A stretch of DNA of 64,000 bases. Source: Neurospora tetraspora. Lineage: Eukaryota > Ascomycota > Sordariomycetes > Sordariales > Sordariaceae. The DNA lies in NCBI RefSeq assembly GCF_033439725.1, contig NW_026944384.1, positions 6,572,001-6,636,000 of the forward strand, written 5' to 3'. Shown one piece after another: positions 40,983-50,167 of the stretch. The number at the start of each line of letters is the position of its first letter. The stretch's first letter is position 1. The position numbers and the translations under genes were made by a program. The notes below the pieces were generated by a model. That model ran no database searches and was not told where the DNA came from. It was given only the letters and a program-made list of their open reading frames with translations.

Positions 40983-41054
40983 GCGCCAATGGTCTAACGG
41001 CTAGGATTCATCCCTTCCAAGGATGAGGTGGGGGTTCGATTCCCTCTTGGCGCA
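40983..41054 (+). tRNA. tRNA-Glu (anticodon UUC)
   Basis: The 72-nt gene has no intron. GCGCCAA pairs with TTGGCGC in the acceptor stem and the anticodon stem CATCC pairs with GGATG. The loop is CTTCCAA with anticodon TTC, the T arm contains GGTTCGATTCC, and the discriminator base is A. Confidence 0.93.
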
Positions 41055-41056
41055 TC

Positions 41057-41074
41057 TTTTTTGCTACTTTTTTC
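41057..41074 (+). terminator. Pol III T-tract terminator of tRNA-Glu
   Basis: Runs of six and then six T follow directly after the tRNA 3' end. Confidence 0.75.
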
Positions 41075-41630
41075 TTCCTTCTTTTTTGGTTGGATATGTT
41101 GTTTGAAGCTTTTTCATTTCATTTTTATGTTTTCTTTTTGACTTTGGTTTTTTTTTCTTGCTTGAGTTCGGAAGGGGATTCACGGAATCTGGGTTGATGT
41201 TACGCGAGACGGATCGAAATCGGTGGTATCATATTTTTGTCGTCTTCTTGCCCAAAGATCAGGTACAAAGGCATCGTGATTGCTACATTTTCTCTCGCTG
41301 AAGGCAGATGCGCAGTTCGTCTTATGGGTGGGGAGGTATGAAAGAAGTGATGAACGCATGCATGAATCTGGGCTAGATATCCACAAGTTCATCTGATATT
41401 CGCGACACCAGAACGGCACCAAAGGGTTTCGTCATCACGAAACATCACCAGAGAAGATGATCGGGGAATCGAGACAAAAATTCACCATTCATCATTCTTG
41501 GCAATTGTCTGCTATAGAAGACACCACCCTTTGACTTCTCCATTTGGTCCCTGAAAAAGGCAGGGCAGTCAAGATTTACCTACCAAGAGACCATCCCTTC
41601 CTCCCCACCCATTTACCCTCCACTAATCGA
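41075..41630. other. Intergenic, no gene seen
   Basis: T-rich DNA after the tRNA and the 3' region of the leftward sugar transporter gene. No supported frame. Confidence 0.4.
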
Positions 41631-43466
41631 TCAAACCTGCTTCTCATGAACAACAGCGTGCTTCTCATCATCCAATTCTCCAACCCCATGTTCAGTCTCC
41701 ACCCTCTTCTGCTGCAACTGAGCCAAGTCTTCCTTATTCTCAAACACTGCATCACAGCCTTCGTTAGCAATAACAGCTCACCAATCCAGTTTCTCTCAAT
41801 CCTTATAATGGGGGCCCAGGTGCACTCACAGAAAGCCAACTCCTCCAAACTGCGATTCGACGTCTCAGGCCACAAGAACCAAATGAGCGCCGCCTCCACA
41901 AAGATCCAGCAGCAGTACACCAGCAGGTACTTCCACCCAATGGCCTGGGTGCCGATGGGGTTGACGTTGGTACCGAAGAACTGCGCGGCCTTGCCCCAGA
42001 ACTGGAAGATGGCGATGCCGCGGGCGCGTTGGGCGTAGGGGAAGATTTCGATGAGGTAGGCTGCCATTTGTTAGCATCTATAACACAAGGAAGAGGGGAA
42101 GTAGGATGACTGACTGTAGGTAAGAGCGTTGAAACACAAGTTATAAGCCGGGCTATATGCGTAAATCCAGAACAAGCTGAACTTGGCCGCCACGGGATTC
42201 TTGTGCGCAATGAACACCGCAGTACAAACCGTCCAGCCGACATAGACGGCCAAAATGGAAAAGATGCCCGTCAGGTACATGGTCCTGCGCCGGAACCTCA
42301 TGACCACCAACGCGGCACTAACACCGCATACCAAGCTCCAGCACTGATTACCCAAGTTATACTTGGTCTGGAAGCTGGGGTCCGTGTAGCCGATCAACTT
42401 CAGAACGTCTCCGAGGAAGTAGGAAATAACGACATTGCCGGAGAGTTGAGTGAAAAGGCCGAGCAAAGAACCGATGAGCACGCGGCGGCGCATACCGGCG
42501 GTCCGGATCATATCCGCCCACGACTGCTTCGAATGCTCCAACTCGATCTCGAGAGTAACTTTGATCTCGGCAATTTCCGCTTTGACGAACTCACTATCCG
42601 CGTTTCCTTCGGCGTGGTAGTGGATCAGCATGTTCTTCGCTTCCTCGAGGCGGTCTTTACTCATCAAATATCTCGGAGATTCCGGAAGTAAAAAGACAAA
42701 GATAACTTGGAGGAGGGAAGGAGCCATTTGAAGAAGGGAGGGAATTCGCCATGACCAATCGTTCTTGATCCGTTGAGTACCATACGTGCAGCCGGCGGCT
42801 ACGATGGCGCCGATGAAGTAGCAGGCGTTGAAGAGGGAGGTTAGAATGGGACGTTCCTTGGGGTAGGCGAGTTCGCCGATTAGGCAGGAACCGGCTACAA
42901 TGGCGTAGGGGAGACCAAAACCGATGATGGCGCGGGCAATGATGTACATGGGGGCTGGAGGACGTTAGTATCGTTGAGAGAAGGGGTGGTGACCACTGTA
43001 GTTGGCTTCAGCAGTGGTGGACATACCGTTCTTCGAGAAACCTTGGATAAAAGTGCCAATGATCATGATGCAGGAACCGAACATGATGCACCATCTCCGA
43101 CCAAAATTATCGTTAATCAGCGGGATGAAGGGCAGGCCGATGACGGAACCTAGAGGGAGAGCAGAAGCGAGAATGCCGCTGTAGGCGCCGGTTGGGTGAC
43201 CGAAGTCTGTTTACTCTCGTTAGAACTCTTTTCCCCTCAACTCCTTCTGTTATTAAGATGAAGGACTGACATTCTTTCCAAGCAGGCAGCAACTGCGCCG
43301 AGTTGATAATTTGCGAATCGAACCCGGATGTCATCTCGATACCGATGACACAGGGGAAAAGCAACAGGTACATGTTTCGCAGATGGGGCTTCTTCCACCA
43401 TGGAATGGGATCATCCATTGCCATCCGGTGGATGACATTGTCAGATTGGGGGCCGCCGCCGACCAT
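41631..43466 (-). CDS. MFS sugar transporter, lactose-permease-like (520 aa, five exons)
   Basis: Minus-strand exons are 43271-43466, 43027-43206, 42115-42954, 41830-42060 and 41631-41746; all four introns are in the same phase and together give a continuous family alignment. The start is MVGGGPQSDN. The order of motifs is GFDSQIINSAQLLPAW, then YFGHPTGAYSG, the NDNFGRRW loop between helices 2 and 3, GELAYPKERP, PESPRYLM at the end of helix 6 with the following central loop, and EIFPYAQRARG plus PETSNRSLEEL at the end. These are sugar-porter signatures, closest to fungal lactose permease/hexose transporter-like proteins. Twelve membrane helices are expected in the plasma membrane. The substrate cannot be told from sequence. 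Exon 5 ends VVHEKQV. Confidence 0.92.
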
Positions 43467-45377
43467 CTTGACGGTCTGTGGTGGTGATTAGCTAGTGTTG
43501 GTGTAAGTGGTAATTGATGCAGGCGAAGGTGATGGCACGGTGTAGAGACCGGGCATAGGGAGAGAAGGAAGCCTTAAGGGAAGGGGAGATGTCAGGGACC
43601 GAGCCGTGCATATATGGACTGGCAATGCTTCCCGTCAGGTTGATCTCTCCTCAGCTCGTGTCTGGCGTCTGGTGGAACCCGTGAACAAGTGACTTGTGCC
43701 AGGCTGTATGTTGCCTCTTCGGATAGTAAACAATATGGAGAATGGGAAACATAACTGGCTGGGACGGCCCGATGGATCGGAAAGGTGGAGTGATGGTTTG
43801 CTCTTGGTTCGATTCCCACGATGTTCATCTCGCGGCAGGCGAATTCTTCCAGTGGAAGCAAGTCCTAGGGGGTTTTCGTTCAGTTCTGGGTAGGCCTAGG
43901 CAAGCCGGACCTAGAACCGGACGGATTCTCCATATTGCAACGTGAACACAAGAGAATGGCTGGACGCAGATCCGGGGTCTGATGGTGGCCCCGTGGTGTC
44001 TATCCCTGACAGTCGCCTCTCGTTTGAGCTGTCAGCCGCCAGACAGGCAATGACTTGCAGCCGGAAAGAAGGAGTGCGTGAAATGATGGTTTAGCCTGTG
44101 ACATTGAAGTCAGTGATTGATCGAGTACAGTAAGGTCCAGTTAGGCTGAAGCCCATCGCCCAGAAGGACAAGAGATCCGGCATGCATGGTGTAGAGGGAA
44201 GAGGCCCACCACCCACCCTAGCCCCCTTACGTCCAAATACCATGTGAATATCAGCCTAATGTACCTTACCCAACCGCCGCTGGTGAACGGCACGGCATGT
44301 GTGGCATGCGCGGTTCAACACCAAAATGCCACCCTGCCGACCAATCTGCAGAGCAAATAATACCGCTCGGCGTTATTTAGTCTTTCCCATAGCAACCCAT
44401 AGTGCTATCTGCATGCGTGAGACGGGATGAGTTCCGGTAATGGTGTAAGGTTGGTATGTATTGTCCGAGTTCGACGGGGAGAAAGGAACGAAGAAGTTTG
44501 GGAGATGGCGTGGTGCTTCTTGAAGTGTTGGGAGTCGACGACATGTGTTGGTTGATATGATGGACTTTTTCGTAGCTCGACGGTTCGAATGGGAAGATTA
44601 TCAAGTCTTTGTACCATTCTGTATCGTCAGCAATCGTGCTTTGAGCCGCGCCAGTAACCTTCCACCAGCCGTGCAACATATCTGACCAACGAAGATGGAT
44701 GGACTTGCCGAACTTCCGCAGACGACCACTCCTGTCGCGGATATCGCATGCAATATCCAGCCCGCCATGCACTCAAAGTCCAATGTCTGATCGGCAGAGA
44801 CTCTCCCTTGTGCTCATTGCAGCTGAGGTTGAGGGACGGGACGGTTGTTGATCTGGGGCGAGAATTTGAACAGCAGAGGTATGGGGTGGGAGAGGCGAGA
44901 ATTGAGGAAGCACATTACCATGCTAACAGAGGGGCGCTTTTGTAAGAGGAGTAGCAGTAAATCAGTATGCCCGATGTTGTTGGAGGGAAAACAAAGCTCT
45001 AAAGCCGTGGGGTGAGCTTCAACCGATGTCCTATTCGATTCGTCAAGCAACTCCAGAGATGTTGGGGTGAAAAAGCAATTTCTGGATTGGAAAATTTTGC
45101 GTATCAAGCTCCAATATCGCTCCTTCCAGATCTCGTGAAATAAAATTTTCTCGGGGTTACGAAATTCCACCACGGTTCACTCCTTCCATCCTCGCATGTC
45201 AGGTGTCCACCTGCTCTGTGCTACTCCTTCCCCAGTTCCAGCCTTTTGTTCCCCTGGTCACGAGTTCTCTTGGAAACACCAGCATCCTTCCATAGAGGTA
45301 CCATTGTCTGGTATTGGTGTCAACCACATGAAGCCATTCATGGAATCCATGGCCACTCACTCACTTGAGATCCCCAT
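43467..45377. other. Intergenic, no gene supported
   Basis: About 1.9 kb. It contains the transporter promoter and unassigned DNA. Small frames here lack support; no RNA gene was recognised. Confidence 0.4.
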
Positions 45378-45587
45378 CTAACACTTTCCGCAAGGACTCC
45401 AAGGACAGTATCCGGTTTCGCAGTAGTTGGAGCAATAGCATTGCCCACTGCTGCAATACCCGGTGCCGCCGCCGCACGTCTTGAGAGCGGCCAAGGCTTT
45501 TGGGTCCATGGAATGCGGATCGAAGACGGGAGCGGGAGCTGCGAGTATCGCAGTGGCGAAGAGGGAAAAGATCAAGGCGGACTTCAT
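45378..45587 (-). CDS. Small secreted cysteine-rich protein (69 aa)
   Basis: The start is MKSALIFSLFATAILAAPAP at 45587, a good signal peptide with cleavage near AAPAP. After a short DPHSMDPKALAALK segment comes a compact domain with eight Cys in about 33 residues, in the order TCGGG, YCSSGQCYCSNYC, GYCPWSPCGKC, ending on Cys. An even number of Cys and a small size suggest a disulfide-knotted extracellular peptide of the antimicrobial, effector or hydrophobin-unlike class; it is too small and wrongly spaced for a hydrophobin. A TATAAG box lies 96 bases before the ATG. It is a lone gene in a gap. The function is not known; the call of a secreted peptide is well supported by sequence. Confidence 0.8.
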   Translation of the reverse strand: MKSALIFSLFATAILAAPAPVFDPHSMDPKALAALKTCGGGTGYCSSGQCYCSNYCETGYCPWSPCGKC

Positions 45588-45682
45588 GGTTGATTGGTCG
45601 TTACGTGATTGAGGATATCAGAGACTTGGTGTGGAGAAAGGGCTTGTGAGTTGGTAAGGAAGAGATAGTACGGTTCCCCCTT

Positions 45683-45688
45683 CTTATA
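45683..45688 (-). promoter_or_regulatory. TATA box of the small Cys-rich protein gene
   Basis: TATAAG on the minus strand within CTATAAGAAGG, 96 bases before the start codon. Confidence 0.45.
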
Positions 45689-46874
45689 GCTCTAGTCCTG
45701 CCTTTTGACCGGAGACCACTTAGATGGCCGTTGATGGCCATGAACACCGACGTCTATCTGCCAGCGTTGTGGCGATGGAGTCCTGGAAGAGCAAGCCAGC
45801 GATGCCGACAAGTTCCAAGAAGCAGGTGCAGCCAACATTCTATTAAACCTTCCTGGCTCGACTCATGAGACTCCCAGCGTCCCAGCAATCCGGACCCGTA
45901 GGCATCTTCATATGGAAGTAGTAGAGGCTTATATCAAGCCGAACAATCGCAACGGCGAGCGGACAGGCACAAAGAGAGACGGATAAAAGGCTGTACTTGT
46001 TGGATCTCGCGGCTAGCGGTGTTTATTCCCCGCCCAGAGTGCAGTATATCGTACAAGAGCTGATCCAGTAGGCGAGAAAGAGTTCGCAGTGACTGGTCAC
46101 ACAAATCGACACCACGCCGCTCGTCCGGGACGACATTACCGTTCCCGCTTGCCACGCGCAAGATTGACAAGTTGGCGTCGGACGCCCACGCAGCAGCAGG
46201 CTGAACAGCCAAGGGGACAGACATACTGTCACCAGCCTACATCGCTGACCCCCCCTTGCTGCCCTTTCCCTTCTTCCCAAGCGCTCCACTCCAGACCTTC
46301 AACTCCTCCATCCAATACTCCTCCACGTCTTTCGGACCTCGTCATTTCAGTTCTTGACTGGGAGCCACTGGCAGACGGCAGGCATCCTATCATGTTCAAA
46401 ACGCTTGACGGGAAAGTTGATCTGGAAAGGGCGAGCTACCGAAGGGTTCCTGGCGGAGACACTTGAGCAGCTACCTAGGTACGTAGCGAGAGTTCCAACA
46501 GGCAAATCCTGCATGGGAATGATGCTTCATCATTGTATTCGACAAATCCTTTCTAACCAAAAGTCGCTGCGGAACTCGATGGTGATGTGTTGATATCGTC
46601 AACATTGAACTCGTAGTGTCCCAAGAGTCGTGATGTTTGACAGCCAGGATGATTCCGGACAAACATCGGGCATCCTCGGCATGCCCCTCAATTGACCAAT
46701 CAGAGGCCTTTCTGGTGACTAACCGCCAAGGATGGGGATCCTCGTTGCGTGAGTGATGTGTTTGTTGTTCAACAGCTTCTAATCTTCCACGGTGGTGTAA
46801 CTCCTCGCGTGTAACATCGATTCTCGTCCGTTCGACACATTCACTTCTGAAGTCGTCAAGGTATCGTCGAGAAA
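45689..46874. other. Intergenic, no gene supported
   Basis: About 1.2 kb between divergent genes. Overlapping frames in both directions around 46.1-46.5 kb were judged to be chance. Confidence 0.4.
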
Positions 46875-47423
46875 ATGTCCACAGCGCCAGAGACCGAAAC
46901 CAAGCCGGCGCCATGGTACGCCGCCTTCCCCGAGCCTCAATCCGACCTGATGAACATCTCGCGCGCAGAGGTGCTGGAGATGCTCAAGGGCTCGACGGGT
47001 GAGGTTGTCGGGAAGGACTTTGTGCTAGTCGATTTGCGGCGGAATGATTTCGAGGTTCGTGATGGCGTCCACCCCTCTCCCAGCGTTCAGCTCGCTAACG
47101 CCAAGACCTTTTTATAGGGCGGCACAATCCGCGGCTCGATCAATCTCCCCGCCCAGTCGCTGTATCCGACTCTTCCGACTGTTTATGCCATGTTCAAGGC
47201 GGCGGGGTTGAAGAAGGTGATCTTCTACTGCGGCTCGTCAACCGGCCGCGGCAGCCGCGGCGCCCGCTGGTTGTCCGATTACCTCCTCAAAGTAGGCGAC
47301 GAGTCTATTCAAAGCTTGGCTCTGTTCGAGGGGATCAAGGGCTGGGCGAACGCAGGGCCCGAGTACGTCGAGTGGATGGAGGGGTACGATGCGTCGGTTT
47401 GGGAGAGGCTGAAGAGCCAGTGA
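46875..47423 (+). CDS. Rhodanese-fold protein with CX5R active site, arsenate-reductase/Ych1-like (161 aa)
   Basis: Exons are 46875-47054 and 47118-47423; the 63-nt intron ends TTTTTATAG and joins RRNDFE to GGTIRGS in frame. The order of elements is that of a single rhodanese domain: ISRAEVLEML, then VLVDLRRNDFEGGTIRGSINLPAQSL, and the active-site loop YCGSSTGRGSRGAR. CGSSTGR is a CX5R loop, the length found in Cdc25-type phosphatases and in yeast Acr2/Ych1, rather than the six-residue loop with sulfurtransferase activity. ALFEGIKGWANAGPEYVEWM closes the domain. No targeting signal is seen, so it is likely cytosolic. Either arsenate reductase or a phosphatase-like role is possible; sequence alone cannot decide. 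Confidence 0.85.
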
Positions 47424-48179
47424 AGGACACGGAGGCGGGATTGGTGGATTACGGCCGGGGGTGGTTCGTCGATGGCGGTGGTGGTGGCCGTTGTTGATGG
47501 TCGAGAGGGGTGGGAGATGTGGGAGATGTTGAAGAGGTAGAGGGACGCGGAGGAGCTTGTTGGGACGTTACCCGTGCTTGGCTGAGGGGACTGTTGGGTG
47601 GCAGACATGGTGATTGTTGACGATGGGGATGAGGGCATTCAGGATTCAGGGGTCGTGTTTACAGCAACATGAAGGTCATCATCAAGGAAGAGGGAATCAA
47701 CACAGATATAAATCCCAAATGCCATCAAGAGACAAGGACATGGGATGATGAGGCGATTTTGGAGTTCTCCGACTCCATTCGCTCACCGCAGGTCTTGTCG
47801 AGATCCATCACATCCTGATCACACCTGTTGGGCTTCAGGGTTTCAACATGGTCTCGACTTGGTGAAGAGGAGCAACGAGTGGAAGACGCGGAACTGACGA
47901 TAGCGAATCGACAGCGGTCTTCAGGGGACCCCGCCTGTGTCCGCCGTGCGGTCCGCAATGAGTGGCCCAAGCTCCTCCAGCTGGCCTTGCATGATCGACC
48001 AATCAAAGGCTGAGATTTGCTTAATCCCTGTCTGTCAATCGGCACTTTGTTCCGTCGCTGTCAACGCCAAACCGTCAAGGTGCCCTCTGCCTGATAAAGA
48101 AATTGTCAACGAAAAGACCAAACAACAACACCAACAAACAGACACAACACCAAACGAACCACACAGACAAACCGCCATC
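47424..48179. other. Intergenic, no gene seen
   Basis: This is the 3' region of the rhodanese gene and the promoter of the dynactin gene; an ACAACACCAACAAACAGACA-like leader precedes the start codon. Confidence 0.4.
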
Positions 48180-48835
48180 ATGTCGCGACGACCGCCCAGA
48201 GGAGAATACATCGAGACCGACACCGGCAACAAGGTCGCTCGCAAGGCCACTTTGGTCGGCACCCAAAACATCATGCTCGGCGGCAAGACAGTCATCCAGC
48301 CCGACGTCATGATCAGAGGCGACCTCGCCAGGACGATTCCACCAGCCCAGTCCGCGTCCGGCGGTCCAGCCAACAACACTGCCGTTGCAATAGGCCGTTA
48401 TTGTTTCCTGAGCAAAGGTTGCATTCTTCGTCCGCCGGGGAGGATGTACAAGGGGTATGTCTGCTTTTCTCTCCTTCTCCAACAGCTCTACTGTTTACTA
48501 ACTCTCGGGTTACCAGCGTCTTCACCTTCATGCCCCTCCGCCTCGGCGACCATGTCTTCGTCGGCCCCGGTACCGTCGTCCAAGCTGCTCAGATCGGCAA
48601 CCACGTCCATATCGGTGGTAAGGTCGTCGTTGGCGAGTTTGCCATCATCAAGGATTATGTTAAAGTCCTCGACGGCTCGGTTGTCCCTCCGAATATGGTC
48701 ATTCCCAGCTTCAGCATCGTTGCTGGTCAGCCGGCGCGTATCATTGGCGAGATTCCCGAGGGAGGAATCGAGGCGTTCGAGCTGAGAGATCTGTACAAGA
48801 CGGTGGGAAATAATCCGCAGCCGACGGCGTCCTGA
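48180..48835 (+). CDS. Dynactin subunit p25 (DCTN5 type, 197 aa)
   Basis: Exons are 48180-48454 and 48517-48835, with a 62-nt intron (GTATGT..TTACCAG) that joins RMYKG to VFTFMPLRLGDH in frame. The start MSRRPPRGEYIETDTGNKV is typical for the subunit. VIQPDVMIRGDLAR, AIGRYCFLSKGCILRPP, PLRLGDHVFVGPGTVVQAAQIG and NHVHIGGKVVVGEF are hexapeptide-type turns of a left-handed beta-helix, the fold of p25. PPNMVIPSFSIVAGQPARII and the ELRDLYKTV tail match DCTN5. The protein is part of the pointed-end complex of dynactin, which helps dynein load early endosomes and move nuclei. Length and gene structure are normal. Confidence 0.93.
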
Positions 48836-49051
48836 AGACGGAGGTGGTCGCACTTGGAAAAGCCCGCCATCTTGGCCATGACTGCTCTCCAGGACAAGAG
48901 ATATCAAAATGTGCCGCGCGTGGCGGCCGCGCAAACGATCGCGCGAGTGTAGTGCATACCCAAGGTGTTCAGACATTGAACCAAGCTATCGTATGTATTC
49001 CTCTATATACCCAACATTCGATCTCATCATTAACACCATCTCCTCCCCAGT
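48836..49051. other. Short convergent 3' region
   Basis: Only about 215 bases lie between the stop codons of the dynactin p25 and SDR genes, which point at each other. Confidence 0.5.
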
Positions 49052-50167
49052 CTAGTTCGCATACGCACTCTGCGGCACATTCTTAACACCCGCCCTCTCC
49101 AACACCAGAATACTCTCCGCATTCGCCCTCACACTCTCCTCCAACCTCGTCCAGCCCTCCTTCTGTCCCACCCTCTTCAGCAACTCCTCCGCCCTCTGGT
49201 TCGGCACCTCCGTCTGATCCCACCCTTTCCTCTTCGGCTTTCCCAACTTCTCCTTCCTTTCAGGAAACATCTCCCCCAGCAACCGCGCCACCTCCTCAAA
49301 GCTATACCGTCCCCCAAAAGCAAACAACCTCTCCCTATCCACCTTCGGACTCGACGCCAGCGCAGCGACGTACACCTTGGCCATATCCACACAATCCACA
49401 AACCACTGCGGCTCCATCAGGTCGATAATAGCCATGTGCTTGTTCTCCCAGATCCAATGGACCATGCCCGGCGTGCTCGGGATTCCCTGGTTCTTCGGAT
49501 CAAGACACTCTCCAAGAACAGTATCAAGCAGCACGGTATTGAACGCAAAACCAGGCTTCTCGCGCTTTACCCAATCCCAAACACCCTGCTCAACAAGAGT
49601 CTTAAGCGCCATGAACCCCGCCATACCCTTCTTCTTCGGATCAACATCCTTATCCCTTGCCAGGGCGATAGCCTCCTCATTCCAACTCTCCTCTGTTAGG
49701 GTCACCTTCTTACTAGCATCAGGCGTCCAAACAGCCCACGCCGAAGAAGTAAACACAAAACTTTTGACGCTCCCCTCCCGCTTAGCAGCCTCCAGCAAAC
49801 CAACCTGCCACTCCAACTCCTTCTTAGCAGCTTTATCCGGCTCCTGCGTAGTCAGGTCCGTGGCTCCCACGCAGTGCACGATCCCCGCCACTCCCCTGAC
49901 GGCGTCATCCCAGGCGTTGGGGGCCGTGACGTCGGGGATCTCGAAGAGCTCGAATCTCCCGGGGCCTTGGTGGCGGTGGGAGTAAAGGGTGGTGAGGTAG
50001 GAGGTTTTGGAGGCGGAGCGGACGGTGCCGCGGACGCGGTAACCTGCTGATAAGAATTGGTCGGCGACGTGCGAGGCTATGAGGCCGTTGCAGCCGGTTA
50101 CGAGGATGAGGGAGTCGAGGGGGATGGAGGGGTTGGTGAGCGAGATCTTGGAGTTGGAAGGGGACAT
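49052..50167 (-). CDS. Extended-SDR NAD(P)-dependent reductase-like protein with Tyr-to-Phe change (371 aa)
   Basis: Single exon starting MSPSNSKISL at 50167. The dinucleotide fold begins ILVTGCNGLIASHVADQFL, and VRGTVRS is the NADP-preferring Arg turn. IVHCVG, then VKSFVFTSSAWA gives the catalytic Ser region. The place of the active-site YxxSK is GFMALKT, aligned by the following LVEQGVWDWVK and NTVL, so Tyr is Phe and the Ser before Lys is Leu; Lys is kept. DPKNQGIPSTPG and WFVDCVDMAKVYVAAL are typical of fungal aldehyde/ketone reductase and cinnamoyl-CoA-reductase-like members (Gre2 group). Without Tyr, normal proton donation should fail, so it may be inactive, a binder, or act by another mechanism. 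Substrate unknown. Confidence 0.85.
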   Translation of the reverse strand: MSPSNSKISLTNPSIPLDSLILVTGCNGLIASHVADQFLSAGYRVRGTVRSASKTSYLTTLYSHRHQGPGRFELFEIPDVTAPNAWDDAVRGVAGIVHCVGATDLTTQEPDKAAKKELEWQVGLLEAAKREGSVKSFVFTSSAWAVWTPDASKKVTLTEESWNEEAIALARDKDVDPKKKGMAGFMALKTLVEQGVWDWVKREKPGFAFNTVLLDTVLGECLDPKNQGIPSTPGMVHWIWENKHMAIIDLMEPQWFVDCVDMAKVYVAALASSPKVDRERLFAFGGRYSFEEVARLLGEMFPERKEKLGKPKRKGWDQTEVPNQRAEELLKRVGQKEGWTRLEESVRANAESILVLERAGVKNVPQSAYAN

